Origin: a virus
Length of the DNA stretch: 35,603 bases
IMG/VR virus record: IMGVR_UViG_3300047557_002991
Coordinates: 1-35,603 of that record
Strand: one strand, 5' to 3'
Shown here in pieces: positions 1 to 5,269 of this stretch (position 1 is the stretch's first letter; each line of letters begins with the position of its first letter). The notes beneath the pieces are model-generated. The model had not been told where the DNA came from. It did no database searches and saw nothing but the letters and a program-made list of their open reading frames with translations. The position numbers were made by a program, and so were the translations under genes.

Positions 1-73
1 AATCGGCAAACTCAAGTTGAGATTTTAGTTTGCCTTGTAAAAACTCAACTTGTTCTGGTGTAAGGTCAGTCAT
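1..73 (-). CDS. Start of a small hypothetical protein, cut by the window edge
   Basis: An ATG at 71-73 opens a reading frame that runs off the left end. The visible N-terminus begins MTDLTPEQVEFLQGKL and is charged and probably helical. It lies 2 nt after the stop of the upstream gene, as expected for the next member of the same minus-strand run. No strong Shine-Dalgarno sequence is seen. Only 24 residues are visible, so no function can be given. Confidence 0.55.
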   Translation of the reverse strand, partial: MTDLTPEQVEFLQGKLKSQLEFAD

Positions 74-75
74 AG

Positions 76-357
76 TTATTTCAATATCTCATCAACTTCT
101 TCAAGCAACTTATCTGTTTCGTCCATTCGTTGTTCAATACCATCATAAAGAACCCAGAGATTATCATAATAATTTTTTTCCCAATCTGGGTCAAGTTGTT
201 TCAGTTCTTTGATATAATCATCAAGTGAGTTTGGTGGTTGAGCAAGATTACCAAAGAAAACAGCACAATCAAAAACATCATAAGGATATTTGAGTATCAT
301 TTTCCAGTGCCGATAATCTTTGAGAACCATTTTCCAACCTTCAAGTATTTGGTTCAT
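76..357 (-). CDS. Hypothetical protein, 93 aa
   Basis: I do not recognise this protein. It is acidic and rich in Asp, Glu, Trp and Tyr, with a Cys-containing segment (VFDCAVFFGNLAQPPNS) followed by helices (SLDDYIKELKQLDPDWEKN and an acidic C-terminus). No signal peptide or membrane segment is seen. Its ATG overlaps the stop of the upstream gene in an ATGA junction, so the two are probably translationally coupled in the early-type operon that starts near 3110. Small acidic proteins in such operons are often host-takeover factors, but that is inference from context only. Confidence 0.75.
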   Translation of the reverse strand: MNQILEGWKMVLKDYRHWKMILKYPYDVFDCAVFFGNLAQPPNSLDDYIKELKQLDPDWEKNYYDNLWVLYDGIEQRMDETDKLLEEVDEILK

Positions 358-551
358 TTCTGGTTCTCTTGAAGTTTTAGGTAATCATACTTGATTTTAC
401 AATCTGCTGGTTTCTCCATACACAAAACAAGAGTTTCATTCACTCCCTTTTTGTATCCTTGTTCGTCAGCAATTAAAAACATACCCATAAGAGACGCAAC
501 AAGAACAAATAGAACAATAACTGATGCCCAATCATCATTATGATTATACAT
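354..551 (-). CDS. Small single-span membrane protein, 65 aa
   Basis: The chosen start is the ATG at 549-551, preceded by GGGAGGAAACTGAA, which contains the stop codon of the upstream gene; a longer reading to 605 would overlap that gene needlessly. Residues 6-27 (starting DDWASVIVLFVLVASLMGMF) form one hydrophobic helix, followed by a basic and acidic tail with two Cys (LCMEKPADCK). The layout resembles the next gene upstream: Asp-Trp-Ala before the helix and Cys residues after it. The two may be tandem paralogues. Function is unknown; it probably sits in the host inner membrane. Confidence 0.7.
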   Translation of the reverse strand: MYNHNDDWASVIVLFVLVASLMGMFLIADEQGYKKGVNETLVLCMEKPADCKIKYDYLKLQENQK

Positions 552-552
552 T

Positions 553-780
553 TCAGTTTCCTCCCGTAAAATCTTTGATTTGTGGAACTTCTCCACAAAT
601 CTCATTCACTCGTACTACTGTTTGGTCTTTGAGTGCTTGACGACACTCCAAGTTCTTATTGTATGTTTGTTGGAAGAGCACTCGTTGTTGTTGAGCATCA
701 TAGGTGATGATAGCACCAGCAACGATTGCAATAAAAAATACAAACAAAACTGCCCAATCAATTCCATTAAAGTTTTTCAT
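553..780 (-). CDS. Small single-span membrane protein, 75 aa
   Basis: The N-terminus MKNFNGIDWAVLFVFF leads into a transmembrane helix at about residues 9-26, followed by a polar domain with two Cys (LECRQAL and NEICGEV). The start ATG overlaps the stop of the upstream gene (ATGA). The DWAxLFV opening is shared with the neighbouring 65-aa protein. By topology it is probably anchored in the cytoplasmic membrane with one domain exposed. No family is recognised. Confidence 0.72.
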   Translation of the reverse strand: MKNFNGIDWAVLFVFFIAIVAGAIITYDAQQQRVLFQQTYNKNLECRQALKDQTVVRVNEICGEVPQIKDFTGGN

Positions 781-992
781 AGTGCCTCCACATTATAGGA
801 AAGTTCATAAAGTTTTTGAGCATCAACTACCATATCTTCTACACCTTCATCTTTACAACACTGATAGTATTGATATTGATTAGCAATCTCACGGATAGCA
901 GTAGCAAGTGCTTCTTTCATATCATCGGTGGGTTCTACAATCAATTCTGCTTTGAATGCTTCCCAAACTTTGTATGCTGCGTCAGTCATCAT
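777..992 (-). CDS. Hypothetical protein, 71 aa
   Basis: I start it at the ATG at 992, placed just after GAGGGGTGG, rather than at the in-frame TTG at 1004 that forms part of that ribosome-binding site. The product (MMTDAAYKVWEAFKAE...) is an acidic, mostly helical protein with adjacent Cys residues (YQCCKDEG). It overlaps the downstream membrane-protein gene by 4 nt. No family or function is recognised. Confidence 0.7.
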   Translation of the reverse strand: MMTDAAYKVWEAFKAELIVEPTDDMKEALATAIREIANQYQYYQCCKDEGVEDMVVDAQKLYELSYNVEAL

Positions 993-1000
993 TCCACCCC

Positions 1001-1243
1001 TCAACAGTATTCAGTAAAGAAATAAAAACTTAAACCATATTTACCAACTTGAAAATCTACTCCAAATAAAGAACTAGTAAAGAATGAGAATAGGATGTGT
1101 AATCCACCATCACTAAAAACTAAACGACTGGGATTTTCATAATGAACCCAGAGTAATGAACGATTGTTGAAGATACCAAACTGCCAAGTGCGGTCAGTTT
1201 CACCATCATCCCAAACTTTTAGGTTGTACTGATAGGGTTTCAT
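1001..1243 (-). CDS. Hypothetical protein, 80 aa
   Basis: The ATG at 1241-1243 is preferred over the upstream in-frame TTG at 1315, because a terminator-like hairpin (1274-1300) lies between them. The protein is aromatic-rich: WDDGETDRTWQFGIF, RSLLWVHYENP, then a hydrophobic GGLHILFSFF and FGVDFQVGKYGLSFYFF. The order of features resembles the 92-aa protein at 2231-2509 (RWALLQASVSW, GTLLSIMFW, FGFDIGV), so the two may be diverged paralogues. A TATAAT box lies shortly upstream (about 1264-1269) but has no clear -35 box. Function unknown. Confidence 0.65.
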   Translation of the reverse strand: MKPYQYNLKVWDDGETDRTWQFGIFNNRSLLWVHYENPSRLVFSDGGLHILFSFFTSSLFGVDFQVGKYGLSFYFFTEYC

Positions 1244-1273
1244 CGGTTTGTTGTGTATGAAGTTATTATAAGG

Positions 1274-1300
1274 CAAAAAGGGCACCTGTGGAGATGCCCT
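1274..1300 (-). terminator. Intrinsic terminator inside the small-gene run
   Basis: On the minus strand a 9-bp stem (1292-1300 pairing with 1279-1287, one G-T wobble) with a 4-nt loop is followed by five T residues. It lies about 12 nt after the stop of the 1312-1614 gene. It should end or attenuate transcription from the early promoter before the last distal genes. Confidence 0.75.
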
Positions 1301-1311
1301 GTGCCAGTTCG

Positions 1312-1614
1312 TCAAGTGTCCTTGTATTTCTCTTCTACTTCTTTCACACGCTCCATGAAACTATCATCACCATGATCACCACTATAAAGATAATCAATGT
1401 GACGCATAATCTCTGCCATCTTACGCATCTTGGGAAGTTGTTCTTTCAGATACTCAATTACTTCTGGTTCGTGGTTAGGATACCACTCATAACCATAAGT
1501 TCGGTCTTCATTTCTTTCTCTACCGTTGTTGGAGATTTCTACCTCCAACTCATCAGCAAACTGTGATACCTTGTAGTAATCGTATCCACAATAACCAAAA
1601 TGTCCACCGCTCAT
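1312..1614 (-). CDS. MSGGHFGY-type conserved phage protein, 100 aa
   Basis: The N-terminus MSGGHFGYCGYDYYKVSQFA matches the MSGGHFxY opening of a small family I recall as widespread in phages and some bacteria. Helices follow (FADELEVEISNNG, PEVIEYLKEQLPKMRKMAE, HIDYLYSGDHGDDSFMERV). Its length is typical of that family. The role is not known to me. It starts within the stop region of the upstream gene and is followed at once by a terminator, so it is the last gene of the uninterrupted early transcript. Confidence 0.8.
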   Translation of the reverse strand: MSGGHFGYCGYDYYKVSQFADELEVEISNNGRERNEDRTYGYEWYPNHEPEVIEYLKEQLPKMRKMAEIMRHIDYLYSGDHGDDSFMERVKEVEEKYKDT

Positions 1615-1823
1615 TTCTTACCCTCCAGAATATCAAGTTTTTCGTGAATAAAATCAGTCACATCAATAGTATTCGCATCCACACCTTCTTCTTGGCAGTC
1701 AAGAATAAACTCCATGAATGCACTAAGAATCAAGCAGGTGCGACGATGATCGTGCTCTGTGATGGTAGTATGAGGCATAGCAACATACTTAACGATGTAA
1801 CCGTAGAGTTCGTCGTAAGTCAT
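1611..1823 (-). CDS. Hypothetical protein, 70 aa
   Basis: A small mostly helical protein (MTYDELYGYIVKYVAMP..., later AFMEFILDCQEEGVDA and FIHEKLDILEGKK). It contains a His/Arg/Asp cluster (HTTITEHDHRRTC). It overlaps both neighbours by 4 nt, so it belongs to the same coupled operon. No family is recognised and no metal-binding claim can be supported from the cluster alone. Confidence 0.75.
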   Translation of the reverse strand: MTYDELYGYIVKYVAMPHTTITEHDHRRTCLILSAFMEFILDCQEEGVDANTIDVTDFIHEKLDILEGKK

Positions 1824-2092
1824 TCAAATTCTCCTGGTTTAGGTTCGGGAACAGGTGGAAGAGGAGGAGGGATTACAGGTTTCTGAACTACTACGGTTTC
1901 GGGTTTTGGTTGTTCTTTTACTTGTTCAAGTTGTTTTTCAAGGTCATTAATTTTTTCTTCAAAAGCAGAAACATCTTGTGTCTGTTCTACTGGTTGAGGT
2001 TGATTTTCATTTGCCAGTTTCCAACCAGTAGCACCAGCAGCAAAGATACTTGCAAGAGCAGCAAATACAGAAACAGTTTTAGAGAAACTCAT
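1820..2092 (-). CDS. Membrane-anchored coiled-coil, proline-rich protein, 90 aa
   Basis: Residues about 5-25 (SKTVSVFAALASIFAAGATG) form an N-terminal hydrophobic helix that reads as an uncleaved anchor or signal sequence. A coiled coil follows (FEEKINDLEKQLEQVKEQ, about 44-61), then a proline-rich tail (VIPPPLPPVPEPKPGEF). The shape suggests an inner-membrane-anchored periplasm-facing rod, but the true location is unknown. Its ATG overlaps the TGA of the 53-aa gene upstream. Confidence 0.75.
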   Translation of the reverse strand: MSFSKTVSVFAALASIFAAGATGWKLANENQPQPVEQTQDVSAFEEKINDLEKQLEQVKEQPKPETVVVQKPVIPPPLPPVPEPKPGEFE

Positions 2093-2250
2093 TTTGAATT
2101 AGCAAGTTTGAAAGGGAACCTTTCTTCCGACAACTCATCATACAGCAGTCGGGCAAAGATAATGTGGGGTCTTGTGCCACATTCAATTGCGGATGACGTT
2201 GCGACCGTCCACATAATATCCAATTCTCTCTTATTGGGTAGAGGTTTCAT
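2089..2250 (-). CDS. Hypothetical protein, 53 aa
   Basis: A short frame beginning MKPLPNKRELDIMWTVATSS and ending FKLANSK fills what would otherwise be a 138-bp gap. It overlaps the 3' end of the upstream gene by 20 bp and ends in an ATGA junction with the next gene, the same coupling seen throughout this operon. The sequence has an amphipathic helical look and one Cys. No family is recognised; the tight packing is the main support. Confidence 0.7.
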   Translation of the reverse strand: MKPLPNKRELDIMWTVATSSAIECGTRPHIIFARLLYDELSEERFPFKLANSK

Positions 2251-2509
2251 CTTCCTCTACATCAAGATCTTCAAGATACTCAAAGTTCCAAGTGTGCTCG
2301 CAGACACCAATATCAAATCCAAACCTATACACCCAGAACATAATACTCAAAAGAGTTCCAGTTCCAGATTTGATTTGGATGTAAGGCCAACCAGCATAAT
2401 CATTCCAAGAAACTGATGCTTGAAGAAGTGCCCATCGTTTTGTATGAAGAACTTGTGCATACCATTCATGTCCGTAGTCTTCACGATGCTTAAAGGAAAT
2501 TAGTTTCAT
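2231..2509 (-). CDS. Hypothetical protein, 92 aa
   Basis: The protein opens MKLISFKHREDYGHEWYAQV and has a Trp-rich middle (RWALLQASVSWNDYAGWPYI), a hydrophobic stretch GTLLSIMFWVYRFGFDIGV, and an acidic tail (YLEDLDVEEDETSTQ). The hydrophobic GT/GG-L-x-I-x-F followed by FGxD pattern is also present in the 80-aa protein at 1001-1243. I infer diverged paralogues. It overlaps its upstream neighbour by 4 nt. No function is known. Confidence 0.75.
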   Translation of the reverse strand: MKLISFKHREDYGHEWYAQVLHTKRWALLQASVSWNDYAGWPYIQIKSGTGTLLSIMFWVYRFGFDIGVCEHTWNFEYLEDLDVEEDETSTQ

Positions 2510-2700
2510 TGATGCAATTCCTGCGCGAGTTCCAGTAAATCGTTTCTATCCAACACAATAAGATCATTTTGCGCTGTATAGGACTTAACTACATCAGCAG
2601 CAATGAATAGGATTGATGCTACCAATTTTTCTTCTGTGTCTGCACCATTGTTCCGATGTTCCCACACAGAACTCATAAAATCTTTTGCTCTATCGCTCAT
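2506..2700 (-). CDS. Hypothetical protein, 64 aa
   Basis: A small acidic helical protein (MSDRAKDFMSSVWEH..., VASILFIAADVVKSY, LDRNDLLELAQELHQ). It has no clear signal or membrane helix. It overlaps both neighbours by 4 nt. I do not recognise the family. Confidence 0.75.
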   Translation of the reverse strand: MSDRAKDFMSSVWEHRNNGADTEEKLVASILFIAADVVKSYTAQNDLIVLDRNDLLELAQELHQ

Positions 2701-3110
2701 TTTCCTTCTTCCAGATTCGTCAATTCTTCTTCAGTGAGCACAGTTCCCATTGGACCTTTTACCAGTCGTGCAATTTCTTCATCGCGCACTTTCCATTCCT
2801 CAAACTTACTGTGAAGATCTTCATCCATCGTCAGTTCATATTCTTTACAGACCTTACGTTGTTCTTCTTCAGTCACGAAATCATTGAAAACCAGAGACAT
2901 AGCACCACTACGAATACTTGAAGGGCACATGCCAACACACAGCATAAACTTCTCAAAGAGTTTGAAATACTGTTTTGCATTCAGATCTGCAGCAGGTGCA
3001 GTAATCAGGAAATGCTCTTCGGGGACAAAATCATCATCAGAAAAAGAAGAACTATAACTGGGAGTCCAGGTAGAATCAAACTTAAATTGAACTTCTGCGT
3101 TGTAAGTCAT
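2697..3110 (-). CDS. Hypothetical acidic protein, first gene of early-type operon, 137 aa
   Basis: This is the promoter-proximal and largest gene of the left operon. It starts MTYNAEVQFKFDSTWTPSYS, has a beta-like first half (HFLITAPAADLNAKQYFKLF) and a strongly charged helical second half (FVTEEEQRKVCKEYELTMDE; LTEEELTNLEEGK). Three Cys are present. A sigma70-like promoter lies 24 bp before the ATG. The leader has no strong ribosome-binding site. I believe relatives occur in other cyanophages, but no role is known to me. Confidence 0.78.
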   Translation of the reverse strand: MTYNAEVQFKFDSTWTPSYSSSFSDDDFVPEEHFLITAPAADLNAKQYFKLFEKFMLCVGMCPSSIRSGAMSLVFNDFVTEEEQRKVCKEYELTMDEDLHSKFEEWKVRDEEIARLVKGPMGTVLTEEELTNLEEGK

Positions 3111-3133
3111 AGTGAAAGTGTTTCAATACAGAT

Positions 3134-3162
3134 ACTATAAAACCTCCTTCACCCAAAGTCAA
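3134..3162 (-). promoter_or_regulatory. Sigma70-like early promoter
   Basis: On the minus strand TTGACT (3157-3162) is separated by exactly 17 bp from TATAGT (3134-3139). It lies between the 3177-3497 gene and the start at 3110. It is positioned to drive the small-gene run down to 76, recognised by the host housekeeping sigma factor. Confidence 0.8.
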
Positions 3163-3176
3163 GAAGGTGTGTGCCA

Positions 3177-3497
3177 CTAGTCTCGCTGTCTCCAGTCTTC
3201 TGGTTTGTCTCCCGTAAAGAAATCAATGATATCATCAACACCACCACCAAAGTTTGATTTATGTGTTGATGGATCTGGATTTCCCAAATCAAGTTGATTC
3301 AAAAAATCATCCATATCTCCTTCTTGCATATCTGGATTTGCTGCTCTCCTTCTTGCTTGTCTTAAAAGTGTAGCAGCACTCCTATTTGCTTTTGATAACT
3401 TTTCTACCCATATCATCTCACTTAATTCTACAGATTCCCCTTTTACAATTTTCTCGCAAATTGATTCTACACGGAGACGATATTGGGTTGATAACAT
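3177..3497 (-). CDS. Conserved cyanophage protein of unknown function, 106 aa
   Basis: The protein (MLSTQYRLRVESICEKIVKG..., LSEMIWVEKLSKANRSAATL, NPDMQEGDMDDFLNQLDLG, FGGGVDDIIDFF, ending DWRQRD) matches a small protein I remember as conserved across T4-like cyanophages. The N-terminal half is helical and basic; the C-terminal half is acidic with an NPDMQEG turn. It is preceded by its own late-type octamer, which suggests late expression and a possible virion or assembly role; that is inference. No enzymatic motif is seen. Confidence 0.8.
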   Translation of the reverse strand: MLSTQYRLRVESICEKIVKGESVELSEMIWVEKLSKANRSAATLLRQARRRAANPDMQEGDMDDFLNQLDLGNPDPSTHKSNFGGGVDDIIDFFTGDKPEDWRQRD

Positions 3498-3519
3498 AAA
3501 TGTACTACCATATACAGTA

Positions 3520-3759
3520 TTATTTATTTTTAGATTTTAACTCGTCTTGCAATTCTTTTGCAAGTTTATATGCTCTTCTCCACATAAAATATTTTACAAT
3601 TGGATTTGCAGGATTATGAATAATCCACCACTTTGTTTTTTCATATTGTACTCTTACGAGTTGGGTTAACATATAGAACCCCTTTGCTACTGATTGATCG
3701 GTGATAATCAAATAGGCAATACAAAAGAATATAGCAAAGTAAATATAGGATGCATTCAT
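3520..3759 (-). CDS. Small membrane protein, 79 aa
   Basis: An N-terminal hydrophobic helix (residues about 4-20, YIYFAIFFCIAYLIIT) is followed by a helical, basic cytoplasmic-type region (VQYEKTKWWIIHNPANPIVK, FMWRRAYKLAKELQDELKSK). Such a layout suits a small inner-membrane anchor. I think it resembles a small conserved cyanophage protein but cannot name it. Its ATG overlaps the TGA of the 57-aa gene upstream. Confidence 0.75.
   Translation of the reverse strand: MNASYIYFAIFFCIAYLIITDQSVAKGFYMLTQLVRVQYEKTKWWIIHNPANPIVKYFMWRRAYKLAKELQDELKSKNK
3521..3528 (-). promoter_or_regulatory. T4-like late promoter, AATAAATA
   Basis: AATAAATA on the minus strand lies 23 bp before the ATG at 3497, overlapping the stop codon of the upstream gene. 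Spacing matches the other late-type octamers here. Confidence 0.6.
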
Positions 3760-3929
3760 CTTCTTAAAAGTTTTAGATATTCTAGAACATGCTCACGGAC
3801 TGCCATAAGTTCGTTATAGCATTTTTGATTGTGAGCACATTGACGAAGTTCATGATCTGGTTTATGAACTGATTCAATAAACAAATCAAGTCCGCGATTC
3901 CACTTAGTGTCTTGAGATTCTTCCATCAT
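3756..3929 (-). CDS. Hypothetical protein, 57 aa
   Basis: A short frame (MMEESQDTKWNRGLDLFIES..., then HELRQCAHNQKCYNELMAV, ending YLKLLRR) is packed between its neighbours with ATGA-type overlaps on both sides. It may start at the second of the two adjacent ATG codons (3926). It has a CAHNQKC pair of Cys that could bind a metal or form a disulfide. No family is recognised. Confidence 0.7.
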   Translation of the reverse strand: MMEESQDTKWNRGLDLFIESVHKPDHELRQCAHNQKCYNELMAVREHVLEYLKLLRR

Positions 3930-4090
3930 TTTTGTTTAACTGTAACTGGACAGAAAGGAATTACTTTACGAATTTCTTGAACTATTTCTGTTTTTTGGAC
4001 TTCCGTTAATCCGACAACTTTTTGTATTCGATAGATGATATTCATTGCTTGGGAGCAAGTAATAATGGTTGATGCATATAGAACAACCAT
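3926..4090 (-). CDS. Hypothetical protein, 54 aa
   Basis: The frame begins MVVLYASTIITCSQAMNIIY and continues VGLTEVQKTEIVQEIRKV, ending VTVKQK. An AGGA sequence lies about 8 nt before the ATG, and the stop overlaps the next gene's start. A late-like ATTAAATA lies 21 bp upstream. The protein is mostly helical with a hydrophobic start. Function unknown. Confidence 0.68.
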   Translation of the reverse strand: MVVLYASTIITCSQAMNIIYRIQKVVGLTEVQKTEIVQEIRKVIPFCPVTVKQK

Positions 4091-4111
4091 AGTAGTTTCC
4101 TATTCTGTTAC

Positions 4112-4119
4112 TATTTAAT
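4112..4119 (-). promoter_or_regulatory. Possible late promoter, ATTAAATA
   Basis: A one-mismatch version of TATAAATA on the minus strand, 21 bp before the ATG at 4090. The surrounding gap (4091-4141) shows no terminator hairpin, only T-rich DNA, so the call rests on spacing. Confidence 0.4.
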
Positions 4120-4141
4120 ATGGTTTATGTTTTTTTAATAA

Positions 4142-4513
4142 TCAATCCCAACTGACATTTTGAACTAGGAACCCAGGCATCACATAGGTCCATACACCAA
4201 GTTCTTGATTTCCGCCGACTTTATAATCCCATTTATATTCAAACTTATTATGACTATCCCAGGTCATATATCCCTTCTCCTTATCGAAGCGACCTTTGAT
4301 AGTTAAAGCATGTTTATTAGAATAAATGTTACGAGTGCGAAGTACCCCACCCTTCTCGCGGGTTTCAATTACCACACAAGTATCGGGATACGTTTGAATA
4401 CCTACCTCAAGTAAACAAGGAGTTTCATATCGAAATGGTCGATATGTTTTAGTCTCTTGGGCAAAAGTAGGAGAAGAGAACAAAAGTGCTGCAAGAACAA
4501 TAAGTTTTTTCAT
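4142..4513 (-). CDS. Secreted protein with cleavable signal peptide, 123 aa
   Basis: The start is the ATG at 4513, preceded by GGAGGG; it overlaps the stop of the RlpA-like gene by 4 nt. Residues 1-18 (MKKLIVLAALLFSSPTFA) are a textbook Sec signal peptide with predicted cleavage before QETK. The mature part is beta-rich with two Cys (ETPCLLE, PDTCVVIE) that could form a disulfide in the periplasm. I do not recognise the fold. Coupling to the RlpA-like gene suggests a shared envelope role. Confidence 0.75.
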   Translation of the reverse strand: MKKLIVLAALLFSSPTFAQETKTYRPFRYETPCLLEVGIQTYPDTCVVIETREKGGVLRTRNIYSNKHALTIKGRFDKEKGYMTWDSHNKFEYKWDYKVGGNQELGVWTYVMPGFLVQNVSWD

Positions 4514-4821
4514 CCAACAACCCTCCAACAAACGACAGCATTTCCTTTTTTCACAGACTCAATATGAGCAAAAGCAGCATAAGAGAGATCTAGATCGGCA
4601 TGTGAATATGGACCACGATCATTAACACGTACAATCACTTGTTTACCATTATCTTGATTCGTCACCCTGATTTTAGTGCCCATAGGAAGATAAGGATGAG
4701 CTGCAGTCCAACGATAAGCATTAAACCTTTCCCCGTTAGCGGTGATTTGTCCATGAAATCCGTCTCCTATTCCATAATATGTAGAAAGTCCACAAGTCAG
4801 TCCAGCAATCAATCCAATCAT
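4510..4821 (-). CDS. RlpA-like double-psi beta-barrel protein (possible lytic transglycosylase), 103 aa
   Basis: The pattern STYYG - FHGQITANGERF - TAAHPYLPMGTKIRVTN - NGKQVIVRVNDRGPY - DLDLSYAAF is the core of the RlpA/DPBB family, whose bacterial members cleave peptide-free glycan strands. By spacing, E31, H42 and D68 correspond to the acidic/His residues important in Pseudomonas RlpA, while a usual Asp is Asn here (N34). The protein is almost only the barrel: no SPOR domain, and only a short hydrophobic N-terminus (IGLIAGLTCGL) that is not a clean lipobox or signal. It is coupled to a secreted protein and lies behind a sigma70-like promoter. Whether it is active on peptidoglycan is not shown. 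Confidence 0.85.
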   Translation of the reverse strand: MIGLIAGLTCGLSTYYGIGDGFHGQITANGERFNAYRWTAAHPYLPMGTKIRVTNQDNGKQVIVRVNDRGPYSHADLDLSYAAFAHIESVKKGNAVVCWRVVG

Positions 4822-5036
4822 TTTTCAATCTTCCAGTGTTCATTTCCATTTTTCTGGATCCAAAAGCAGTATTGCTTATTAATAGAAACCAAAAAGAATT
4901 TATCAGCGGTCTCTTGTTCAATCTCACAGGAATGAAGAGACTGCATGATATTCACAAATCGATTCTTTGCTTTAGAACTCAGAGGAGTTACATTTAAGAA
5001 TCTTTTTTTTGTATTTGGAGCTTTTACTGATGCCAT
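4818..5036 (-). CDS. Conserved small cyanophage protein, 72 aa
   Basis: The protein has a basic N-terminus (MASVKAPNTKKRFLNV) and a beta-like C-terminal half (FFLVSINKQYCFWIQKNGNE). I recall similar small proteins in other cyanophages without known function. GGAGG lies about 10 nt before the ATG and a near-consensus sigma70-like promoter lies just upstream, so it is the first gene of the RlpA-like/secreted-protein operon. The basic start might bind nucleic acid, but nothing proves this. Confidence 0.75.
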   Translation of the reverse strand: MASVKAPNTKKRFLNVTPLSSKAKNRFVNIMQSLHSCEIEQETADKFFLVSINKQYCFWIQKNGNEHWKIEK

Positions 5037-5057
5037 TGTTTAAACCTCCACAAAGGT

Positions 5058-5086
5058 ATTTTAAAGAGTTTTCAGAGAGATGTCAA
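5058..5086 (-). promoter_or_regulatory. Sigma70-like promoter, near consensus
   Basis: TTGACA (5081-5086) and TAAAAT (5058-5063) on the minus strand are 17 bp apart. The predicted start near 5051 gives a short leader with a GGAGG site for the 5036 gene. Confidence 0.82.
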
Positions 5087-5206
5087 GAAGTTTTTAAAAA
5101 TTACTTCGGAAAGTCTAGTTGCCCAGTGAAAGAACCACAGTGTTGATGTAATAAAGATCAACCTGTCCAGATTGGAATACCTCATACGGTCTTCGAGAGT
5201 ATCCAT
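5072..5206 (-). CDS. Possible 44-aa protein with a hydrophobic segment
   Basis: An ATG at 5204-5206 opens a frame MDTLEDRMRYSNLDRLIFIT that ends at 5072 and includes a hydrophobic stretch (LIFITSTLWFFHWATRL). It fills most of the otherwise gene-free 5037-5269 gap and its end overlaps the -35/-10 region of the downstream promoter. No Shine-Dalgarno sequence is seen and a terminator lies directly before it, so expression would need readthrough or a promoter in the TATAAT-like run after the hairpin. I keep it as a candidate. Confidence 0.42.
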   Translation of the reverse strand: MDTLEDRMRYSNLDRLIFITSTLWFFHWATRLSEVIFKNFLTSL

Positions 5207-5215
5207 ATATTATAA

Positions 5216-5242
5216 AACCCCCCAAGGTGCTTTTGGGGGGTT
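5216..5242 (-). terminator. Strong intrinsic terminator after the 398-aa fibre gene
   Basis: A 10-bp perfect stem (AACCCCCCAA paired with TTGGGGGGTT) with a 7-nt loop is followed by TTATAATA on the minus strand. It lies 27 bp after the stop at 5270 and separates late fibre transcripts from the early-type genes to the left. Confidence 0.85.
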
Positions 5243-5269
5243 GGTGGACAGATTTTAAACTGGCATATG

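Noticed and set aside
219-260. A TTGACC and TATTAT pair 17 bp apart on the minus strand (about 163-191) inside the 76-357 gene
   Set aside because: Both boxes are codons (LDPDWEKNYY) in the middle of a gene, the -10 box is weak and no gene starts after it at a suitable distance.
1244-1315. Longer TTG start for the 1001 gene
   Set aside because: The extension would run through a terminator hairpin and overlap the previous stop; the ATG at 1243 is simpler, though it lacks a clear ribosome site.
1910-2416. 168-codon plus-strand frame
   Set aside because: It lies opposite a chain of coupled minus-strand genes (2231-2509, 2089-2250, 1820-2092), has no ribosome site, and its composition is that of an antisense shadow.
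4510-4821. The RlpA-like protein as the phage endolysin
   Set aside because: Its promoter is of early type and no holin-like gene adjoins it, so calling it the endolysin is not supported.
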